This document shows, one piece after another, positions 48,147 to 56,120 of a DNA stretch of 64,000 nucleotides. This stretch comes from Asaia bogorensis_B (lineage in GTDB: Bacteria > Pseudomonadota > Alphaproteobacteria > Acetobacterales > Acetobacteraceae), in assembly GCF_900465315.1 (NCBI RefSeq), contig NZ_UBIX01000013.1. One strand, 5' to 3'. Position 1 is the stretch's first letter; each line of letters begins with the position of its first letter. Made by a program: the position numbers and the translations under genes. The notes under the pieces are model-generated. The model saw nothing but the letters and a program-made list of their open reading frames with translations. It searched no databases and had not been told where the DNA came from.

Positions 48147-48611
48147 ATGCCGTTGTACGAAAGCGTGCTCATCGCACGTAATGATATCTCGCAGGCGCAG
48201 GTCGAAACCCTCGTCGAGCAGATCGAAACCCTCCTCACCCAGGATGGCGGTTCCATCGAGAAGCGCGAATTCTGGGGTCTGCGTTCGCTCGCATACCGCA
48301 TCAAGAAGAACCGCAAGGGCCACTACGTCCTTCTCGGCCTGAATGCCCGTCCGGACCAGATCCGCGAGCTGGAGCGTCAGCTGAGCCTGAACGAGGACGT
48401 TCTGCGCGTTCTTACGCTGCGCGTTGAGGAAATCACGCAGGACCCGTCTCCGATCCTGTCCCGCAAGGGCGATGATCGTGGCGATCGTGGCAATTTCCGT
48501 GGTGGCAACTCCAAGCCTGCTGGTCGTTTCGACAGCGGTCGTGGCGGCCGTCGTGGTGACGATCGTGAAGAATACCGCGCCCGTGAGGGTGCCGAGATGG
48601 ATGCGGAGTAA
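48147..48611 (+). CDS. rpsF: 30S ribosomal protein S6
   Basis: Partner of S18 in the small-subunit platform. Residues 1-95 are a normal S6 fold (MPLYESVLIARNDIS, LEQIETLL, AYRIKKNRKGHYVLL). The remaining 60 residues are an Arg/Gly/Asp-rich tail, with GDDRGDRGNFRGG and SGRGGRRGDDREEY, an extension known in several Alphaproteobacteria. AAGGGAG precedes ATG 48147. First gene of rpsF-rpsR-rplI; the 226-bp gap upstream probably holds its promoter. Confidence 0.97.
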   Translation: MPLYESVLIARNDISQAQVETLVEQIETLLTQDGGSIEKREFWGLRSLAYRIKKNRKGHYVLLGLNARPDQIRELERQLSLNEDVLRVLTLRVEEITQDPSPILSRKGDDRGDRGNFRGGNSKPAGRFDSGRGGRRGDDREEYRAREGAEMDAE

Positions 48612-48616
48612 TCGCG

Positions 48617-48898
48617 ATGTCTGACGAGAACACCAACGAAATCAACCCGGCCGCCCGTCGCATTGCCGTCGGCGCCCGTCGTCCGTTCTACCGCCGCCGC
48701 AAGTCCTGCCCGTTCTCCGGCCCCAACGCGCCGAAGATCGACTACAAGGACGTGCGTCTGCTGAGCCGCTTCCTCTCCGAGCGCGGCAAGATCGTTCCGA
48801 GCCGCATCACGGCGGTTTCGGCCAAGAAGCAGCGTGAGCTGGCGCAGGCGATCAAGCGCGCCCGCTTCCTTGCCCTGCTCCCCTACGTGATGAACTGA
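48617..48898 (+). CDS. rpsR: 30S ribosomal protein S18
   Basis: A 93-residue platform protein that binds S6. The core FYRRRKSCPFSG, IDYKDVRLLSRFLSERGKI and SRITAVSAKKQRELAQAIKR is fully conserved. It begins 5 bp after rpsF with GGAG 8 nt before the ATG. A non-conserved 25-residue N-terminal extension is present. Confidence 0.98.
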   Translation: MSDENTNEINPAARRIAVGARRPFYRRRKSCPFSGPNAPKIDYKDVRLLSRFLSERGKIVPSRITAVSAKKQRELAQAIKRARFLALLPYVMN

Positions 48899-48908
48899 GG
48901 AGACAGGC

Positions 48909-49487
48909 ATGTCACAGACTGAAGTCATCCTGCTGCAGCGCGTTGAGCATCTGGGCCAGATGGGCGATATCGTCCGCGTGAAGCCCGGCTATGCCCGTAA
49001 CTTCCTGCTGCCCCAGGGCAAGGCGCTCCGCGCCAATGCCCAGAACCGCCAGCGTTTCGAGACCGAGCGCGCACAGCTTGAGGCCCAGAACCTCAAGCGT
49101 CGTGAAGAGGCCGAGCGTCTTGCCGAGCGTATGCACGGCCTGAGCGTAGTCATCATCCGCCAGGCTGGTGACAGCGGCAGCCTGTACGGCTCCGTGACGA
49201 CGCGCGACATCGCGATTGCCGTGACGGCTGCTGGCCTGAGCGTCAGCCGCAGCCAGGTGGTCCTCGCCGAGCCGATCAAGCTGCTGGGTCTGGTCGAGGC
49301 ACGCGTTGCCCTCCACCCGGAAGTGTCGATCCCGGTTACGGTCAACGTGGCCCGTTCGGAAGAAGAAGCCGAGCGTCAGGCACGTGGCGAAGCCATCGTC
49401 GCTGAAGAGGACGAATACGTTCTCGAAACCGAAGTCGAGGGTGAAGACGCCGCGGCTGAAGGTGAAGTCGAAGGCGCTGCTGTCTGA
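48909..49487 (+). CDS. rplI: 50S ribosomal protein L9
   Basis: A 192-residue protein with the typical N-terminal domain VILLQRVEHLGQMGDIVRVK and GYARNFLLPQGKA, a central helix, and a C-terminal domain with GSLYGSVTTRDIA. An acidic tail of 40 residues follows the usual end. GAGGAG lies before ATG 48909. Last gene of the ribosomal operon; an intrinsic terminator follows. Confidence 0.98.
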   Translation: MSQTEVILLQRVEHLGQMGDIVRVKPGYARNFLLPQGKALRANAQNRQRFETERAQLEAQNLKRREEAERLAERMHGLSVVIIRQAGDSGSLYGSVTTRDIAIAVTAAGLSVSRSQVVLAEPIKLLGLVEARVALHPEVSIPVTVNVARSEEEAERQARGEAIVAEEDEYVLETEVEGEDAAAEGEVEGAAV

Positions 49488-49515
49488 AAAGACGCATCGC
49501 TTAGCGATTGAATGC

Positions 49516-49550
49516 AAAACCCGGCTGCCTCAGGCAGTCGGGTTTTGTGT
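49516..49550 (+). terminator. Intrinsic terminator of the rpsF-rpsR-rplI operon
   Basis: AAAACCCGGCTGCCT-C-AGGCAGTCGGGTTTT: a long stem with one mismatch, then GTGTTATT. It lies 29 bp after the rplI stop codon. Confidence 0.85.
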
Positions 49551-49625
49551 TATTGGGGCCAGTTGACGATCTCAGGTTTTCCTCGTTCAATTACTTGAAT
49601 TGATGAGAGAAGAGCGGGATTGACC

Positions 49626-50825
49626 ATGATATTTCTGCTGGACCGTGTTCTGAAGCGCTTTATCAGTGCCGGAGCACTCGACGTCATCCTGCCCAGCGGT
49701 GAAAAACGCCGCTACAAAGGGACGCGTCCCGGTCCGAGCGCAGCCATTCATGTCAAGACAGACAAGGCGCTGAGAGCACTCCTTCTGAATTCAGGACTCG
49801 CCTTCGGTGAGGGCTGGATGGATGGCGACATCGTCTCGGTGGACTGCTCGCTTGAGGACGTGCTGAGCGTCCTGATGCTCAACATCCACGGCAGTCACCA
49901 CCTGCTTAATCGCGTCGAGGAAAAGGCCCGTTTCGTCACGCGGTTTCTTCGGCAATGGAACGGGCAGAGGCGCTCACGTCGCAATGTCGCTCATCACTAT
50001 GATCTGAACGGAAAACTCTACGACCTCTTCCTCGATGAAGATCGTCAATATTCATGCGCTTATTTCTCTTCTGACGACATGACACTGGAAGAGGCGCAGC
50101 TCGCCAAGAAGCATCATATCGCCGCCAAGCTGCAACTCGACCGGCCCGGCCTTGATGTGCTCGACATCGGTTGTGGCTGGGGCGGCATGGCCCTGACGCT
50201 GGCGCGTGACTACGGCGCCAAGGTGACAGGCATCACGCTCTCGCAGGAACAGCTTCAGGTTGCCCGCGAACGTGCCCGTGCGGCAGGGCTTGAGGGGCTG
50301 GTGACCTTCAAGCTCATGGATTACCGCAAGCTCGACAGGCAGTATGACCGTATCGTCTCGGTAGGTATGTTCGAACATGTCGGTATAGGCCATTACGACA
50401 CCTATTTCCGTACCCTGCGTAAGGCGCTTCGGCCTGACGGTGTGGCGCTTGTTCATTCGATCGGGCGTATGGACGAGCCGGGTTCGACGAACCCCTGGAT
50501 CGACAAATATATCTTCCCCGGCGGCTATTCCCCGGCTTTGAGCGAAGTGTTTCCGGCGATCGAACGGGCTGGCCTCTGGGTGACGGATTGCGAGATCCTG
50601 CGCTTGCATTACGCGAAAACGATCCGGATCTGGCGTGAGCGTTTTGCGGCCAATCGTGAGAAGATCAAGGCGCTTTATGACGAGCGCTTCTGCCGTATGT
50701 TCGAGTTCTATCTCGTTGGGGCCGAACTGTCTTTCCGACTGCAGGGCCACATGAACTTCCAGCTCCAGCTGACTGCCGATATCGATGCTGTTCCATTGAC
50801 CCGCGACTATATGGCCGGGGGCTGA
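49626..50825 (+). CDS. cfa: Cyclopropane-fatty-acyl-phospholipid synthase
   Basis: Methylenates double bonds of membrane phospholipid acyl chains with S-adenosylmethionine. From ATG 49626 the protein is 399 residues (TTG 49620 is just upstream). The N-terminal lipid-binding domain (to about 110) is followed by HHYDLNGKLYDLFLD, YSCAYF, the SAM motif LDIGCGWGGM (179-188), VTGITLSQEQ and SVGMFEHVG. IFPGGYSPALSE and the C-terminal YLVGAELSFR region are typical of the CFA family. It supports acid or stress adaptation in other bacteria. Confidence 0.93.
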   Translation: MIFLLDRVLKRFISAGALDVILPSGEKRRYKGTRPGPSAAIHVKTDKALRALLLNSGLAFGEGWMDGDIVSVDCSLEDVLSVLMLNIHGSHHLLNRVEEKARFVTRFLRQWNGQRRSRRNVAHHYDLNGKLYDLFLDEDRQYSCAYFSSDDMTLEEAQLAKKHHIAAKLQLDRPGLDVLDIGCGWGGMALTLARDYGAKVTGITLSQEQLQVARERARAAGLEGLVTFKLMDYRKLDRQYDRIVSVGMFEHVGIGHYDTYFRTLRKALRPDGVALVHSIGRMDEPGSTNPWIDKYIFPGGYSPALSEVFPAIERAGLWVTDCEILRLHYAKTIRIWRERFAANREKIKALYDERFCRMFEFYLVGAELSFRLQGHMNFQLQLTADIDAVPLTRDYMAGG

Positions 50826-50906
50826 AGCAGATTTCGCGCAGCGCGGCTGGCCTCTGGTCAGCCACCTGACGTGTGCGCTCATACTTTGTTAAGAAAATAG
50901 GCTCTC

Positions 50907-50938
50907 GAAGCCGTGACTCACGGTTTCGTTACGTAACG
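50907..50938. promoter_or_regulatory. Nested inverted repeats upstream of the TonB receptor
   Basis: GAAGCCGTG-ACT-CACGGTTTC (50907-50927, one mismatch) overlaps by one base a perfect 12-bp palindrome CGTTACGTAACG (50927-50938), 22 bp before the receptor start. It looks like one or two operators; it does not match the Fur consensus. Confidence 0.45.
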
Positions 50939-50959
50939 CTTTGTGCCAACGATTAGCGA

Positions 50960-53224
50960 ATGAGAAACATTCGCAACCCATATAGTGGGGTGAGCCTGTC
51001 TGGCCCCGGAATCGTCCTCATTGCGGCGCTTGGCATGGCCTTGCCGCCTGATGCCTTGGCGGAGGGCAAACCTGGCGACAAAACTGTCGGCCCCGGGCGG
51101 ACAGGGGATGATAGAGCTACGCGTGCCGAGCCGCAGCGCCATATCACCCGCCCGCACCGGGAAGGACAGGGAGGCGAGACGAGCGCGCGGCATCATCGGA
51201 ACCATGAGGTGCTGACCGTAATGGGGGCACGTGGTGGTTATGCCGCTGCCGAAAGCGCTATGGGGGACAAGCGCGCCACCCCGTTTCTGCAACAGACACA
51301 GACCACCAATGTCGTCACCCACCAGACACTCGCGGATTTCTCGCCGCAGACTATGGAGGATATGGCGAAATACGTGCCCGGTATGGCTATCGGGAACAAT
51401 TTCGGCGGCACGCAGGATGCTCTTATCAAGCGTGGCTTTGGGGCCATTGATGATGGGTCCATCCTGCGTGACGGGGTGAGGATGCCCATCGGACGCAATT
51501 ATCAGGGTGATACTGCCGAGCGCGTCGAGATCCTCAAAGGACCAGCCTCATTGTTCTACGGCATGCAGGAGCCAGGCGGTGTGATCAATGTCATCACCAA
51601 GGCGCCCGATTTCCGGCGCTGGGGGGCAGCTTTGGGAACCCAGTGGAGCTCTCTGGGAGGTGGAAATGGTCATGTCGATGTGACCGGGCCGCTCGGAAAG
51701 ACGCTGGCTTTCCGTCTGATCGGCAGTTACCGCAACGAGAATTACTGGCGTAATTTTGGCGCCAACAAGCAGATCCTGGTGGCACCGACTCTCAATTGGC
51801 ATCGCGAACGCTGGGATGGCGCATTGTCTTACGAATATGTCGATTACGACAATGTGCTGGATCGCGGCGCCGTTTTTGTCGGGAATAATCCGGTTTCCGG
51901 TCCTCAGAAGCGTCTCGATGAACCTTGGACCGCGTCTTTCGGTGCCCGTCATCTCATTGCCAGTCATCTGGGCTACCGGATCGGGATGCATGACAGGCTC
52001 AGGCTGTCTGGTGGCTATAACCGTGACGATTATCATGACAGGCAGGCCGACCCTTCGAGCTACTCGGCGCGCACCGGCATTCTGCTACGTCGCTATCGTG
52101 CCAATGGTGGGACAATCCGTGCCAATGGCAGTGTCGCCCTTGATTATCTGGGCGACCACGATCTGTGGGGGATGCGTCACGAAATCACGGCGGGTATCGA
52201 CTACGAAAACCGGAATCAGGATCAGGGGGTGTTCTACCAGTCAGCCAATCAGGGTGGCTTTACCCCGGCCAATCCGGTCTATGGGGGGCTGGCACCCGTC
52301 GGGCGCCCCAATCCGGCGAACAGCAATCTGCAGCAGAACATCAATTCGGCATCTGGCTATTTCAAGGACAATATCCACCTTACAAGCAGCCTGATTGCAA
52401 GCGGCGGCGTGCGCTATCAGTGGTTTGGTTTGCGCTATGGCAGTGGAATTCCCTTCATCCGGACGACCGACGCGTCCTACACGAAGCCGTTGCCATTTGC
52501 TGCGCTCGTCTGGCAGCCATTCAGGAGCGTTTCGTTCTATGGCGATTATTCGCAATCCTTCGGCGCAAATCAGCTCTCCGCCGGCAGCGTGCTGCAGGGA
52601 GGCTACAAGCCCACGACGGGTCGGGAATTTGAAGTCGGGGCACGCTATGCGCATGGCGGCCTGACGGCCGATCTCGCCCTCTATCATATCCGCAAGAAAA
52701 ACGTTCTCCAGACTGCAGGGCAGGATAGTGATGGCAATATCGTGCAGCGTCTTACCGGTCTGGCCGGGTCGAAAGGTATGGAGGCAAGTGTAACAGGGGC
52801 CCTGTCTGCCCATTGGAGCACCGTGCTCGCCTATGCGTGGACTGACGCCCGGACGCTGCGTGATACGCCTGCCACTGAGGGGCGCCAGTTGATTGGCGTG
52901 CCGAAAAACAGCGGGAGCCTGTTCCTGACGTGGAATGGCGTCTTGCCATGGCACGCTGTGTCGATGCGTGCAGGTGGTGGTGTCCATCTTGTGGGGACGC
53001 GCTCGGCAGCGCTTGATAACAGCTTCCAGGTGCCCGGTTACGGCACGGTTGATGCTTTTGCATCCTGGACTGTGACGCAACTCTTTGCGCGGCAGATCAG
53101 CCTGCAACTCAACGCGGTCAACCTGCTCAACCAGGGTTATATCATCGCTCCGACAGGGTCGATTTACCGCAATAGCTGGGGGCAGGGGCGCAGCTTCGCT
53201 GTCGCGACTTCGATTGCATTCTGA
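50960..53224 (+). CDS. TonB-dependent siderophore-type receptor
   Basis: An outer-membrane gated channel for a ferric siderophore or similar ligand, 754 residues. A signal peptide ends near DALA-EG; a hydrophilic His/Arg-rich stretch of about 50 residues follows, then a probable TonB box (HEVLTVMG). The plug has PQTMEDMAKYVPGM, ALIKRGFGAIDDGSILRDGV and VEILKGPASLFYGMQEPGGVINVITK. The 22-strand barrel ends in the aromatic ...FAVATSIAF. There is no N-terminal STN signalling domain and no FecIR-like pair nearby. Inverted repeats precede the gene. Ligand unknown. Confidence 0.92.
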   Translation: MRNIRNPYSGVSLSGPGIVLIAALGMALPPDALAEGKPGDKTVGPGRTGDDRATRAEPQRHITRPHREGQGGETSARHHRNHEVLTVMGARGGYAAAESAMGDKRATPFLQQTQTTNVVTHQTLADFSPQTMEDMAKYVPGMAIGNNFGGTQDALIKRGFGAIDDGSILRDGVRMPIGRNYQGDTAERVEILKGPASLFYGMQEPGGVINVITKAPDFRRWGAALGTQWSSLGGGNGHVDVTGPLGKTLAFRLIGSYRNENYWRNFGANKQILVAPTLNWHRERWDGALSYEYVDYDNVLDRGAVFVGNNPVSGPQKRLDEPWTASFGARHLIASHLGYRIGMHDRLRLSGGYNRDDYHDRQADPSSYSARTGILLRRYRANGGTIRANGSVALDYLGDHDLWGMRHEITAGIDYENRNQDQGVFYQSANQGGFTPANPVYGGLAPVGRPNPANSNLQQNINSASGYFKDNIHLTSSLIASGGVRYQWFGLRYGSGIPFIRTTDASYTKPLPFAALVWQPFRSVSFYGDYSQSFGANQLSAGSVLQGGYKPTTGREFEVGARYAHGGLTADLALYHIRKKNVLQTAGQDSDGNIVQRLTGLAGSKGMEASVTGALSAHWSTVLAYAWTDARTLRDTPATEGRQLIGVPKNSGSLFLTWNGVLPWHAVSMRAGGGVHLVGTRSAALDNSFQVPGYGTVDAFASWTVTQLFARQISLQLNAVNLLNQGYIIAPTGSIYRNSWGQGRSFAVATSIAF

Positions 53225-53233
53225 GGGGAAAGC

Positions 53234-53337
53234 GGTGGCTTAAAGCCACCCGAGGGGGAGGAAATGGTCCTCCCCGTGCAGAGACAGGGCAGATCCGGCG
53301 AGACGTGAACGGTCACCAAGGGAGGCCCTTGCGGGCC
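53234..53337. terminator. Three hairpins between the receptor and the cold-shock gene
   Basis: GGTGGCT-TAA-AGCCACC (53234-53250), GGGGAGGA-AATGG-TCCTCCCC (53255-53275) and GGCCC-TTGC-GGGCC (53324-53337). None has a T-run. They separate converging transcripts and may act as factor-dependent ends. Confidence 0.5.
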
Positions 53338-53392
53338 CGACTGGATTGGTTCGCTTTCCTCTACCGGAATCCGGCACCCGTAACGGCTGGAT

Positions 53393-53599
53393 TCAGCTGA
53401 GCTTGAGAGCTACTGCCGAGGTCTTGCCGTTGCGTCCGACTTCGGTCTCATAAGAGAGCGCCTGGCCGTCGTTGAGGGAGGAAAGGTTGGCCTTCTCAAC
53501 GGCAGAAATGTGCACGAACACATCGTCGCCACCGGCATCCGGCTTGATGAAGCCATAGCCCTTTGTTGAGTTGAACCACTTGACGGTGCCTGTTGCCAT
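53393..53599 (-). CDS. Cold-shock (CspA-family) RNA chaperone
   Basis: A 68-residue single cold-shock domain, MATGTVKWFNSTKGYGFIKP and DDVFVHISAVEKA, containing both RNA-binding motifs (KGYGFI and VFVHI). ATG 53599 is preceded by AAGGAG at 7 nt. The 160-bp region upstream has space for the long leader typical of csp mRNAs. It melts RNA secondary structure; whether it is induced by cold is unknown. Confidence 0.95.
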   Translation of the reverse strand: MATGTVKWFNSTKGYGFIKPDAGGDDVFVHISAVEKANLSSLNDGQALSYETEVGRNGKTSAVALKLS

Positions 53600-53765
53600 A
53601 GCAAGGCTCCTTGATAGTATAGCGGCCACGCAGAAGAATTATGCGTGCAAACATGCTCTCGTGGATCTGTTTCGGGCGCCACATGCACCCGCATTTCCGG
53701 CCAAAAGCACCCGCGTCTACCCTGTATGGGCGTTCGCTCAGCCCAGTGCAAGCACTGAGCGAGGC

Positions 53766-54584
53766 TTAACCCTCTTTGCAGACCAGTTTTGCAAGTGTGG
53801 CAAACTCGTCGATCGACAGTGTCTCGGCCCGCCTCGTCGCGATGATTCCTGCCTCTTCAAGCAGGGCCTCACCGCCAATGGGACGCAACGAGGCACGAAG
53901 CATCTTTCTTCTCTGCCCGAAGGCGAGATGCGTCACATGCTCCATCGCCCTGAACATCGAGGCTGAAGGCTGGATGGGCTTCGGGACGATATCGACCACA
54001 GCCGACTCTACCTTGGGCGGGGGCGAGAAGGCACCCGCAGGGACTTTCATGACGACATTGCAGGTTGCGCACCACTGCGCCAGCACACCCAGCCGGCCAT
54101 AGGCACCCGTATCGGGCGCAGCACAGATACGCTCGGCCACCTCAAGCTGGAACATGAGCGTCATGCGCTCCCAGAACGCTGCCTGACGCAACCATGCGAC
54201 CAGAAGAGGCGTGCCAACATTATAGGGCAGGTTGGCGACGATCTTGCGTGGTGCGGGGCATAGCGTGGCACAGTCCAGAGACGTGGCATCCGCCTTGATC
54301 AGATGCAGCCTGCCTTGCGCGTGGGCGACAAGTTCATCCAGCAGGGGCCAGGCACGCTGATCGATCTCGACCGCATGCACCGCATCGGCTTTCGTATCCA
54401 GCAGGGCGCGCGTCAGGCCACCGGGACCAGGGCCGATCTCGACCACCTGCCGTCCAGCCATGTCGCCAGCCAGTGCGGCGATCCGGGCAACGATTCCCGG
54501 ATCGAGAAGAAAATGCTGACCGAAGGATTTCTTCGCATCCAGACCATGAATCCGGATTGCATCACGCAGGGATGGAAGGGTCAT
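53766..54584 (-). CDS. rsmA: 16S rRNA dimethyladenosine transferase (KsgA)
   Basis: Dimethylates two adjacent adenines near the 3-prime end of 16S rRNA during ribosome maturation. The 272-residue protein has KKSFGQHFLLDPGIV, the SAM motif VEIGPGPGGLTRALL, the catalytic NLPYN (as VANLPYNVG) and the C-terminal helical domain with FGQRRKMLR. Its ATG overlaps the surA stop (ATGA). In many relatives pdxA stands between surA and rsmA, but here it is absent. Confidence 0.96.
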   Translation of the reverse strand: MTLPSLRDAIRIHGLDAKKSFGQHFLLDPGIVARIAALAGDMAGRQVVEIGPGPGGLTRALLDTKADAVHAVEIDQRAWPLLDELVAHAQGRLHLIKADATSLDCATLCPAPRKIVANLPYNVGTPLLVAWLRQAAFWERMTLMFQLEVAERICAAPDTGAYGRLGVLAQWCATCNVVMKVPAGAFSPPPKVESAVVDIVPKPIQPSASMFRAMEHVTHLAFGQRRKMLRASLRPIGGEALLEEAGIIATRRAETLSIDEFATLAKLVCKEG

Positions 54585-56110
54585 CCCTGGTCCGACACTG
54601 GCTTGCCGTGGGGCTTGCCACCCTGTGCCGCACCGCCTTGCCCCGACCCGTGATGGGCAGGCTTGGCGGGGGCCTCATCATCGGCAGCAGCGTCATCGCT
54701 TGCCTTGGCCGAAGCGGTCTTGTCGTCCTTGCGCATCTCGATGACGGAGCGACGCTCAAGATCACGCTCGAGCTGACGCGAGGCCTGTTCGACGCGCTCA
54801 TTCATCAGGCTATCGGCGATTTCGCTCGGGCTCTGCTGCGCGATGTTTTTCTGCCCCTTGGTGCAGACTGTCAGCAGCGCGATACCATCAGAGGAGACAA
54901 GCGGGCGGCTCGATTGCCCGACAGGCAGATCGGCCAGTACCTGACGCATCTGCGGGTTCAGGCGCTCAAGGACGAGCTGACCGCCTGGATCGGAAGGATG
55001 CTTCTCACCCAGAGAGCGATTGAGCGCCTCCATCGACTCACAGCCATGCACGGATTGTGCGGCGGCCGTGGCTTTCTGAAGGGTCAGCTTCTGCTGATCC
55101 GTCGGCGCCTGTGGGTTGAGCGGTGAGGAGAAGGGGAAGAAGGCCTGACGTACCGTGATCATCGTGACGTTCTGATGACCGATGGTGCGCTTGCCGTTGA
55201 CCGTGACGATCACGTAGCCGCCTGCCACCTTCACCGGGTTCGAAATGGCCCCGATGGGCATCTGGCGCACGATCTCGACAACCGGCGGGTCGAGACTGTC
55301 TTCCTGCACCCAGCCCATTGTTCCGCCGTCAAGTGCTGTCTGGGCCTGCGAGAACTGCGCTGCGACGATGGGGAAAGGCGCCCCGTTGCGCAGCTGCGTG
55401 ATGATTGTCTTGGTAAATTCCAGCTCGGTTTCGGAATGGCGCGGATCGGCGACCGGAATGAAGATCTCGCTCACATTGTACTGGGCGCGGCCTTCCTCGG
55501 CACGAAGGGCCTCCTCACGCTGGGCTATCTCACGCGCTGTGATACGTCCACGGCCCGAAATTTCCTCGCGAAGCACCTGCATCCACCCGATCTGGACGCG
55601 GATCTGGTCGATCAGGGTGGTCAGTGACACACCGTCCTGCGCCAGTCGGTCACGCAGGGCATTCTTGGGCATGCCATTGCGGGATTCGATGTTGTTGATG
55701 GCCTGAGCGATCTGCTGCGGCTCGACATTGATGTGACGCTTGAGGATTTCCTGCGTCTTGATGCGCTCATCGACCAGCTGACGAATGATCTGCGGGCGCA
55801 GGCGCTGCATCAGGTCGGCGCTGATATTCAGCCCCGTGGAGAGTGCAAAAAGCTTGCCGCGGTTATCGACGTCACGCTCGGTCAGAACCTGACCGTTGAT
55901 CGTTCCCAGAATGGCATCTTCCGGCGGATTGGCCGCCGGTGCGACGCTGCCATGGCCCGGGCGGGCATGGGTGGCGTGATGCGGGGTCGCTGCCTCTGCT
56001 GTCAGAGCAGGCAGGACGAGGCAGGTGGCAAAGCCCATAAGTATCGCACGCAGGGGCCGGGCAGCGCCGGATTGCGGGGCAGCCCGGAGGAAGGGGGCGG
56101 TAAGGGTCAT
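54581..56110 (-). CDS. surA: SurA-like periplasmic chaperone / peptidyl-prolyl isomerase
   Basis: Folds outer-membrane proteins, including LptD. From ATG 56110 it is 509 residues (ATG 56128 overlaps the lptD stop). A signal peptide ends near TAEA-ATP; the SurA N-domain (AILGTINGQVLTERDV, RLRPQIIRQLVDERI) is followed by one clear parvulin domain (YNVSEIFIPV, FSQAQTALDGGTMGWVQ, GAISNPVKVAGGYVIV), then a degenerate second unit. The C-terminus is a charged, His/Gly-rich tail not usual in SurA. It lies between lptD and rsmA. Confidence 0.9.
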   Translation of the reverse strand: MTLTAPFLRAAPQSGAARPLRAILMGFATCLVLPALTAEAATPHHATHARPGHGSVAPAANPPEDAILGTINGQVLTERDVDNRGKLFALSTGLNISADLMQRLRPQIIRQLVDERIKTQEILKRHINVEPQQIAQAINNIESRNGMPKNALRDRLAQDGVSLTTLIDQIRVQIGWMQVLREEISGRGRITAREIAQREEALRAEEGRAQYNVSEIFIPVADPRHSETELEFTKTIITQLRNGAPFPIVAAQFSQAQTALDGGTMGWVQEDSLDPPVVEIVRQMPIGAISNPVKVAGGYVIVTVNGKRTIGHQNVTMITVRQAFFPFSSPLNPQAPTDQQKLTLQKATAAAQSVHGCESMEALNRSLGEKHPSDPGGQLVLERLNPQMRQVLADLPVGQSSRPLVSSDGIALLTVCTKGQKNIAQQSPSEIADSLMNERVEQASRQLERDLERRSVIEMRKDDKTASAKASDDAAADDEAPAKPAHHGSGQGGAAQGGKPHGKPVSDQG

Positions 56111-56120
56111 TGCGCGTCCG

